A DNA stretch of 5,330 nt from Clostridiales bacterium. Lineage in GTDB: Bacteria; Bacillota; Clostridia; Oscillospirales; Acutalibacteraceae. Position 1 is the first letter of the stretch. Each line of letters begins with the position of its first letter. The position numbers and the translations under genes were made by a program. Where the stretch lies: the NCBI GenBank assembly GCA_019418545.1, contig DYBQ01000036.1, positions 4,826 through 10,155 of the forward strand, given 5' to 3'. This document shows, in pieces, positions 1 through 3,846 of the stretch. A model generated the notes under the pieces. It did not search any database and was not told where the DNA came from. It worked only from the letters and a program-made list of their open reading frames with translations.

Positions 1-1017
1 CCCTAGCCCCGCACCGCCGGTAGAGGAAGCGCGGGAAGAATCCAGCCGGAAAAACTGCTCAAAAATCCGCGACAGCTTTTCTGGCGGAATCGTCCTTCCA
101 TGGTTTTGAACCACCACCTGTACCATCTCCCCCGACTGCCTCATCATCAGCCAAATGGGCGAGCCGGGATAGCTATAGGCAACAGCATTGCGAATCAGGT
201 TGTCAAACACCCGCTCCATTTTGTCACAATCAAGAACCATTTCCACATTGGGCTGAATGTCCAGCTGCCAGGAAAGCTGCTTTTCTTCCAGCACCGGAAA
301 AAATTCACTGGCAATTTGCTCCAGCATCCGGCTGAAATTGGTACGTTCAGTTTCCAGCTCCAAAGCCGTCAGATTAAACCTGGTAATTTCAAAAAATTCG
401 TTAATCAAATCCTCCAGCCTCATGGCCTTGTCCAGGGCAATCCCGGTGTATCTGACCCGCAGCTCCACAGGAAGCTCCGGCGCTTCCTGCAAAAGGCTCA
501 AATATCCAATCACGCTGGTCAGAGGGGTTTTCAAATCATGGGCCAGATAGACAATCATATCATTTTTCCGCTGTTCGGCCTCCCGGGCCATTGCTGCATT
601 GCGCTGGGACTGTTCCCGTACCAAATTCAGTTCATCCTGAATTTCCTTCAATTCCCCCGAAAGCACCAGCGGCGGGGATTCCGGCTGAGCCAGGCTTTTG
701 GAGGCCTCCACCACTTCATCCAGATACCGCATCAGCCGTACAACCATATAGCGATACGTCACCACGCTCCAATCGATACACAGAAGGATGCTGACTACCA
801 GCAAAAGATTGTCCTGTATTTTTTTTAGGACCCGATATAGCAAATCATCAGGCTGCCAGATATACTGATGTACCATCATCGTAGCCAGCCAGAAAACCAG
901 CATCAAAACTCCCATCAAACCAACTACAGAAAGCCCCAATATCAAAAAATACCGGGTAAGGATTCGCCGGACCACCCTGCTGCGGAATGGTTCCCGGAAA
1001 TTCTGCTGTTTACTCAA
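1..1017 (-). CDS. Sensor histidine kinase, VanS-like, C-terminus beyond window edge
   Basis: Membrane histidine kinase that should autophosphorylate and pass phosphate to the response regulator encoded just upstream. The 339 visible residues show two hydrophobic segments (about 23-49 and 70-92) joined by only about 20 residues, a HAMP-like linker and coiled region (about 93-150), the H-box LAHDLKTPLTSVIGY with phospho-acceptor His160, an N-box DNLIRNAVAYSYP (272-284), and an F-box-like segment IFEQFFRLDSSR (318-329). The frame leaves the window in the G2 box (GGAGLG), so perhaps 25-30 residues are missing. The usual DxGxG of the G1 box reads QNHGRTIP (304-311), as in many VanS relatives. The start chosen is TTG at 1017, overlapping the regulator's last codons by 8 bases, with GGAG and GGGG just upstream; a GTG at 975 is the alternative. 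The overlap suggests translational coupling. The signal sensed is unknown, and no van resistance genes are present, so the family name does not imply vancomycin resistance. Confidence 0.93.
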   Translation of the reverse strand, partial: MSKQQNFREPFRSRVVRRILTRYFLILGLSVVGLMGVLMLVFWLATMMVHQYIWQPDDLLYRVLKKIQDNLLLVVSILLCIDWSVVTYRYMVVRLMRYLDEVVEASKSLAQPESPPLVLSGELKEIQDELNLVREQSQRNAAMAREAEQRKNDMIVYLAHDLKTPLTSVIGYLSLLQEAPELPVELRVRYTGIALDKAMRLEDLINEFFEITRFNLTALELETERTNFSRMLEQIASEFFPVLEEKQLSWQLDIQPNVEMVLDCDKMERVFDNLIRNAVAYSYPGSPIWLMMRQSGEMVQVVVQNHGRTIPPEKLSRIFEQFFRLDSSRASSTGGAGLG

Positions 1018-1699
1018 TGGTATACCCCACTCCCCACACAGTTTTGATAAAGCGCGGCTTTCGAGGCGGTTCCTTCATTTTTTCCCGAAGCCGGGCAATA
1101 TGCGCCATAACCGTATTATTATCGTCCAGATATTTTTCTTTCCACACTGCTTCAAACAGTTCCTCCGAAGGGACCACCCTCCCCTGATGCTCACACAAAT
1201 ACCACAAAATCTGAAATTCAATGGGCGTTAGGAAAATCTCCTTCCCGTTAAGCATACATTTGTGGCTGCTCCGGGAGATGTGAAGCCCCCGAATCTCCAT
1301 GGCGTCCCTTGCACAGCTTCCCCCCTGATTATACCGCAAATAACGGCGCAGCTGGGTTTTTACCCGTGCCATCAACTCCAGCGGATTAAAGGGCTTTGTG
1401 ATATAGTCATCCGCTCCCAGGGTCAGTCCGGTAATCTTATCCATATCCTCCACCTTTGCCGTCAGCATGATAATGGGGAACAGATACTTCTCACGGATTT
1501 TCTGGCAAAGTGTAAAGCCGTCCATGTCCGGCAGCATAACATCCAAAATCGCAAGGCTCAGCGGCTGCTGCAAGCTGGCAATGGCATCGGCGGCCCGATA
1601 GCATTTGATTACCTGATACCCTTCGTTTTTCAAATACACCTCTACCAAATCGGCAATTTCTTTTTCGTCATCCACAATCAAAATGGTTTCGTTCATCAT
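1010..1699 (-). CDS. OmpR-family response regulator, VanR-like
   Basis: DNA-binding response regulator of about 229 residues, the normal length for the OmpR/PhoB class. The receiver domain (about 5-120) has the acidic pair Asp10-Asp11, phospho-acceptor Asp53 in AILDVMLPDMDG, Thr80 in IIMLTAK and Lys102 in TKPF. The C-terminal winged helix (about 135-229) contains LTPIEFQILWYL and ends VWGVGYTIE, both typical of the family. The frame is open to an ATG at 1747, but that stretch crosses the terminator hairpin and lacks family similarity, so the ATG ATG pair at 1699/1696 is the likelier start. Upstream are a GGAG 13 bases away and an AAAAAAGG tract directly against the first ATG, so the exact choice between the two is uncertain. 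It is followed with an 8-base overlap by its partner kinase. Target genes are not visible here. No convincing promoter was found between it and pduL. Confidence 0.95.
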   Translation of the reverse strand: MMNETILIVDDEKEIADLVEVYLKNEGYQVIKCYRAADAIASLQQPLSLAILDVMLPDMDGFTLCQKIREKYLFPIIMLTAKVEDMDKITGLTLGADDYITKPFNPLELMARVKTQLRRYLRYNQGGSCARDAMEIRGLHISRSSHKCMLNGKEIFLTPIEFQILWYLCEHQGRVVPSEELFEAVWKEKYLDDNNTVMAHIARLREKMKEPPRKPRFIKTVWGVGYTIE

Positions 1700-1721
1700 C
1701 CTTTTTTCACAACTCCGTTTC

Positions 1722-1770
1722 AAAATCAAAAAAGGGTATCCCGCCAAACAAAATGACAGAATACCCTTCT
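1722..1770 (-). terminator. Intrinsic terminator after pduL, in front of the response regulator
   Basis: On the minus strand, AAGGGTATTC (1759-1768) pairs with GGATACCCTT (1732-1741), giving a 10-base-pair stem with one G-T wobble and a loop of about 17 bases. It is followed by six T, then GA and four more T. It begins 22 bases past the pduL stop codon and its T tract ends about 23 bases before the regulator start, so it ends the pduL transcript and lies in or near the regulator's leader. Confidence 0.7.
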
Positions 1771-1791
1771 CTTACCGCCTGTTATAAAAAC

Positions 1792-2358
1792 TTACAGAAT
1801 AATTTCTCCATCAACCGTACCGGGCAGGCCAGCAGCATTGGACTCATCGGTATCAATGTGCATAGCAGCGGCATACTTGGGGCTGACGCGGCACACCACA
1901 TCACCGAAAATCAAAGAACGGCCGTTATAATCCAGCTTGACAGAAACAATCTGCTTGTCCTCTACGCCGGCCTCTTTTGCCTCTTCCACGTTAAAGTGGA
2001 TGTGGCGCTTGGCAATAATCACGCCATAGTCAATGTCCACTTCACCGGCAGGTCCCACCAGCTTGCAGCCGGGAGTGCCAGCCAAATCGCCGGACTCACG
2101 AATGGGAGCGGTGATGCCCAGCTTACGGGCGTCGGTCAAAGCCAGCTCCACCTGGGTTTCAGGACGCACCGGACCCAGAATGGACATTTTCATAGAACCC
2201 TTGGGACCAACAACCTCCACTTTTTCGTTGGTGGCGAACTGGCCAGGCTGGGACAAATCCTTTTTATTGCTGAGGACGGCGCCCTTTCCGAACAGGGTTT
2301 CCAAATCCTGCTGGCTCACATGCAGATGACGGGCGGAAGTTTCTACCATAACTTTCAT
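1792..2358 (-). CDS. pduL: PduL-type phosphate acyltransferase (phosphotransacylase)
   Basis: The PduL family transfers an acyl group between CoA and inorganic phosphate (propanoyl-CoA or acetyl-CoA to the acyl-phosphate), the step before acetate or propionate kinase makes ATP. The 188-residue protein has the two related PTAC halves. The first has SARHLHVS (His11, His13) and the second AKRHIHF (His119, His121), with a further His167 in AAAMHIDTD. In known PduL structures, histidines of this pattern bind two metal ions at the active site. ILGPVRPETQVELALTDARKLG and GDLAGTPGCKLVGPAG are also typical. The start at 2358 is preceded by AGGAG at good spacing; the frame is open to 2400, but that extension has no family similarity. 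There is no N-terminal extension of the kind that targets PduL into microcompartments, and no shell protein or propanediol genes are nearby, so this is probably a stand-alone cytosolic enzyme that works as the cell's phosphotransacetylase. It has its own promoter and terminator. Confidence 0.95.
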   Translation of the reverse strand: MKVMVETSARHLHVSQQDLETLFGKGAVLSNKKDLSQPGQFATNEKVEVVGPKGSMKMSILGPVRPETQVELALTDARKLGITAPIRESGDLAGTPGCKLVGPAGEVDIDYGVIIAKRHIHFNVEEAKEAGVEDKQIVSVKLDYNGRSLIFGDVVCRVSPKYAAAMHIDTDESNAAGLPGTVDGEIIL

Positions 2359-2400
2359 TGGGAACACTCCTATTATATAATGTTTTGATGTACAAGCCAA

Positions 2401-2430
2401 AACGCAGCCTACAAAAAGGCATACGTTTTC
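2401..2430 (-). promoter_or_regulatory. Hairpin in the pduL 5' leader
   Basis: Near the predicted 5' end of the pduL message, AACG..GCC pairs with GGC..CGTT around an 8-base loop, with a small internal loop between the two short helices. It leaves the ribosome binding site free. No known riboswitch signature is recognisable; it may only stabilise the 5' end or be chance. Confidence 0.25.
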
Positions 2431-2436
2431 GTCTCT

Positions 2437-2465
2437 ATTGTACTCCCAAATCCGTCAGATTTCAA
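2437..2465 (-). promoter_or_regulatory. Predicted sigma-A promoter of pduL
   Basis: TTGAAA (2460-2465) and TACAAT (2437-2442) are read on the minus strand with a 17-base spacer; each hexamer matches consensus at five of six positions. Transcription would start near 2430, giving a leader of about 70 bases before the pduL ATG. A second TATAAT at 2372-2377 lies too close to the ribosome binding site to be preferred. Confidence 0.6.
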
Positions 2466-2516
2466 CTCCTGCAGCAAAGAAACTATCTGACTGCCATCCC
2501 CACTGCTTTTTTCCTT

Positions 2517-3053
2517 TCAAGCTTCAGTGTCTTCCGGCTTTTCAAACAGGATTCCTTTTTTCCGCAGGCCTTCCAACACACGCTCGCAGGCCTCCTGGCT
2601 TGGGCAGGACAAAGTGTGCAGATGGATTCCCCCAGTCAAAGCGCACAGGGGATTGGCCTGGTTTTTTTCGAGCTTCTGCAGAAAGGCATCGGCATCATAT
2701 CGGGAAAAAATTTGCAGACTTCCAGAAATCTGCCCATATAAAGGGTGCTCCACAATCACATCCAGCAAACCGCAGCCATTATCAACTACAGTATACAGTT
2801 CTTGTGCCAAAAGCTGGTCATCGTGCCGGCAGGCAATCGTAACTGTTGACTCATCTGGAAGATTCTTTTGCAGAATATACCCTCTTGGCGTTGCTGAAAT
2901 TTGGTGGGCTGCTGCCCGCAAAAGGGCAATATCCCCCACAATAATCTGGCGGCTGACAGAAAACTGTTTGGCAAGGGTTGTAGCGCTGATGGGTTCCTGG
3001 CTTTTCCCCAGCACTTCCAGAATTTGAGTCCTTCTTTTTGCGGATGGGCTCAT
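2517..3053 (-). CDS. niaR: NiaR-type transcriptional repressor (HTH plus 3H domain)
   Basis: Cytosolic DNA-binding repressor that in Firmicutes and Thermotoga senses niacin and controls genes for NAD precursor synthesis or uptake. The 178-residue product has an N-terminal HTH_11-type winged helix (about 6-61: RRTQILEVLGKSQEPISATT, then QFSVSRQIIVGDIALLRAA) and a C-terminal 3H domain (about 70-170). His77, Glu85, His144 and His146 keep the spacing of the four metal ligands reported for Thermotoga maritima NiaR (His79, Glu87, His144, His146), and His103 in VEHPLYG is a further conserved histidine, so the metal site looks intact. The ATG at 3053 is chosen because AAAGGAG lies 8 bases upstream; an in-frame ATG at 3077 lies before that site and has none of its own. 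No niacin transporter or nad gene is adjacent, so its targets are elsewhere. It is transcribed divergently from the tRNA genes. No clear terminator follows it. Confidence 0.93.
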   Translation of the reverse strand: MSPSAKRRTQILEVLGKSQEPISATTLAKQFSVSRQIIVGDIALLRAAAHQISATPRGYILQKNLPDESTVTIACRHDDQLLAQELYTVVDNGCGLLDVIVEHPLYGQISGSLQIFSRYDADAFLQKLEKNQANPLCALTGGIHLHTLSCPSQEACERVLEGLRKKGILFEKPEDTEA

Positions 3054-3086
3054 AGACAACACTCCTTTCCTAATCATTATGGGGAT

Positions 3087-3115
3087 ATTGTATCACATTC
3101 CCACCCAAAAAGCAA
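3087..3115 (-). promoter_or_regulatory. Predicted promoter of niaR
   Basis: On the minus strand, TTGCTT (3110-3115) and TACAAT (3087-3092) are 17 bases apart. The -10 box is preceded by TGA, giving an extended -10 (TGATACAAT) that would compensate for the weak -35. The predicted start near 3080 leaves a leader of about 27 bases ahead of the niaR ATG. Confidence 0.55.
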
Positions 3116-3157
3116 AACGACCTTTTCCATAATTCGGTTTCCCCAAAAAACATCCTG

Positions 3158-3179
3158 TTTTCAAATATTTTAAAAACAT
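3158..3179 (+). promoter_or_regulatory. AT-rich UP element of the tRNA promoter
   Basis: TTTTCAAATATTTTAAAAA occupies about -59 to -38 relative to the predicted tRNA start, exactly where the RNA polymerase alpha-subunit UP element sits, and resembles its A-run/T-run/A-run consensus. It is also an imperfect 18-base palindrome. Such elements are common ahead of stable RNA genes. Confidence 0.5.
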
Positions 3180-3182
3180 CAC

Positions 3183-3210
3183 TTGACAATGTCATTTTTT
3201 GTGGTATAAT
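3183..3210 (+). promoter_or_regulatory. Consensus sigma-A promoter for the tRNA genes
   Basis: Perfect TTGACA (3183-3188) and TATAAT (3205-3210) with a 16-base spacer, followed by a predicted start near 3217 and a leader of about 35 bases before tRNA-Gln. The -35 box overlaps an 11-base perfect palindrome, TGACAATGTCA (3184-3194). Confidence 0.85.
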
Positions 3211-3251
3211 AATATCTGTTCGGTTCACATCAATCGGACAAATTACTGTAT

Positions 3252-3325
3252 TGCGGTATTGTGTAATGGTAGCACGGCAGACTCTGACTCTGTTTGTCTG
3301 GGTTCAAATCCTAGTACCGCAGCCA
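3252..3325 (+). tRNA. tRNA-Gln, anticodon CUG
   Basis: Complete cloverleaf of 74 bases including an encoded CCA. The acceptor stem TGCGGTA (3252-3258) pairs with TACCGCA (3315-3321), and the discriminator is G. The anticodon stem GCAGA/TCTGT holds the loop CTCTGAC with anticodon CTG at 3284-3286. The T stem CTGGG/CCTAG has one G-T wobble and the loop TTCAAAT. It reads CAG glutamine codons. It is the first gene behind the strong promoter and is separated from tRNA-Pro by 34 bases holding a hairpin. Confidence 0.95.
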
Positions 3326-3328
3326 ACA

Positions 3329-3358
3329 GAAACCTCGTTTTTTCGAGGTTTCTTTCTA
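3329..3358 (+). terminator. Hairpin between the two tRNA genes (weak terminator or processing element)
   Basis: GAAACCTCG (3329-3337) and CGAGGTTTC (3344-3352) form a perfect 9-base-pair stem with a six-T loop, followed by TTTCTAT. It starts 3 bases after the CCA of tRNA-Gln. The following T tract is interrupted and no separate promoter is visible for tRNA-Pro, so partial termination or a processing signal is more likely than a full stop. Confidence 0.5.
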
Positions 3359-3359
3359 T

Positions 3360-3436
3360 CGAGGTGTGGCTCAGTTTGGTAGAGCGCTACGTTCGGGACG
3401 TAGAAGCCGGAGGTTCAAATCCTCTCACCTCGACCA
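3360..3436 (+). tRNA. tRNA-Pro, anticodon CGG
   Basis: Complete cloverleaf of 77 bases including an encoded CCA. The acceptor stem CGAGGTG (3360-3366) pairs with CACCTCG (3426-3432), and the discriminator is A. The anticodon stem CTACG/CGTAG holds the loop TTCGGGA with anticodon CGG at 3394-3396, so it reads CCG proline codons. The T loop is TTCAAAT. It has no promoter of its own that I can see and is probably transcribed with tRNA-Gln. Confidence 0.95.
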
Positions 3437-3440
3437 GTTA

Positions 3441-3483
3441 AAAGCCTCGAACACGCATTTGTGTTCGAGGCTTTCTTTAGTTT
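3441..3483 (+). terminator. Intrinsic terminator of the tRNA transcript
   Basis: AAAGCCTCGAACAC (3441-3454) and GTGTTCGAGGCTTT (3461-3474) form a perfect 14-base-pair stem with a six-base loop, followed by CTTTAGTTT. It begins 5 bases after the CCA of tRNA-Pro. Confidence 0.85.
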
Positions 3484-3522
3484 AATGCTTACATTTTTTA
3501 TACCCAAACCGAGGCTGCAAAA

Positions 3523-3570
3523 CAAAAAACAAAAAGCCGGGCTGAAACCAGCCCGGCTTTTTGTTTTTTG
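3523..3570. terminator. Bidirectional intrinsic terminator between convergent transcripts
   Basis: A perfect 22-base-pair inverted repeat (3523-3544 and 3549-3570) with an AAAC loop. The inner arms are GC-rich (GCCGGGCTG/CAGCCCGGC) and the outer arms are A runs on the left and T runs on the right, so each strand has a GC stem followed by U-rich sequence. It acts as a second stop for the plus-strand tRNA transcript and as the first stop for minus-strand transcription arriving from the kinase or from the promoter at 3809-3837. Confidence 0.9.
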
Positions 3571-3802
3571 AGAAGGAATAATGAAAAAGAAGGGTATTTA
3601 TGAAAACGCCTGCACCCAGGCACTTGTACTTGGTCTGCCACGTTCACCGAATCGGTATTCCGGCCTTTCGATAAATCTTCGGCAGTTATCACATTGAGGC
3701 ACATTCTGTCTCTGAATTTCCTCTTTGTTTTCTGTGTCTATAGTATATCCCACAATTATGTCCCAATTTTGAAGGGATTGAAAAGAATTGAGAAAAAATC
3801 TT
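3571..3802 (-). ncRNA. Candidate non-coding RNA or structured 3' UTR of the kinase gene
   Basis: This region has no convincing gene. A minus-strand promoter (3809-3837) would start transcription near 3802, and the next terminator on that strand is at 3523-3570, giving an RNA of about 280 nt. The flanks (about 3701-3802) are AT-rich, whereas 3607-3700 is clearly richer in GC and has nested complementarity: CTGCC/GGCAG (3681-3685 with 3635-3639) encloses GCCGGA/TTCGGT (3659-3664 with 3646-3651, 7-base loop), and next comes GCCTG/CAGGC with a four-base loop (3608-3621). I do not recognise a known family; SRP RNA, 6S, tmRNA and RNase P motifs are not seen. It could instead be only the kinase's 3' UTR, or a decayed gene. 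Confidence 0.35.
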
Positions 3803-3808
3803 GAATAA

Positions 3809-3837
3809 ATTATAAACTCCCCTTCTTTTTCCGACAA
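3809..3837 (-). promoter_or_regulatory. Predicted minus-strand promoter downstream of the kinase gene
   Basis: TTGTCG (3832-3837) and TATAAT (3809-3814) are 17 bases apart on the minus strand. The -10 is perfect and the -35 matches four of six. It lies 10 bases after the kinase stop codon and no protein gene follows before the terminator, so it points to an RNA gene if it is active. Confidence 0.45.
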
Positions 3838-3846
3838 AATTCCCGT

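Noticed and set aside
100..828. Long plus-strand open frame opposite the histidine kinase
   Set aside because: It is antisense to a well-conserved gene, is rich in His, Gln and Pro as expected of a complementary frame, and has no domain.
1..1747. Vancomycin resistance locus, suggested by the VanR/VanS resemblance
   Set aside because: No vanH, ligase or vanX-type gene is present, and VanR/VanS-like pairs are common in clostridia without resistance genes.
2372..2377. TATAAT with TTGGCT 17 bases upstream, just before pduL
   Set aside because: Transcription would begin inside the ribosome binding site. The TTGAAA-17-TACAAT pair at 2437-2465 gives a normal leader.
1753..2388. Long plus-strand open frame opposite pduL
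   Set aside because: It is antisense to a gene with clear family motifs; the length follows from the codon use of pduL.
2454..2491. Inverted repeat GTCAGAT...ATCTGAC between niaR and pduL, as a niaR terminator
   Set aside because: The loop is 24 bases and no T tract follows on the minus strand. It also overlaps the pduL -35 region, so an intrinsic terminator is not supported.
3581..3697. Plus-strand small open frame of 38 codons starting ATG AAA AAG, with AGAAGGA just upstream
   Set aside because: It starts only 11 bases after the strong terminator at 3523-3570, and no plus-strand promoter fits in between, so it would hardly be transcribed. The ribosome-site spacing is short and the peptide resembles nothing I know.
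3498..3704. Minus-strand open frame of 68 codons whose first half looks protein-like
   Set aside because: Its second half runs through the 22-base-pair terminator stem, its ATG lacks a good ribosome binding site, and no family is recognised. It could be a decayed fragment, but I cannot support that.
3598..3837. Minus-strand open frame of 79 codons with a TTG start behind the kinase
   Set aside because: The TTG coincides with the -35 box of a predicted promoter, the ribosome binding site is poor, and the product shows no recognisable domain. A non-coding reading fits better.
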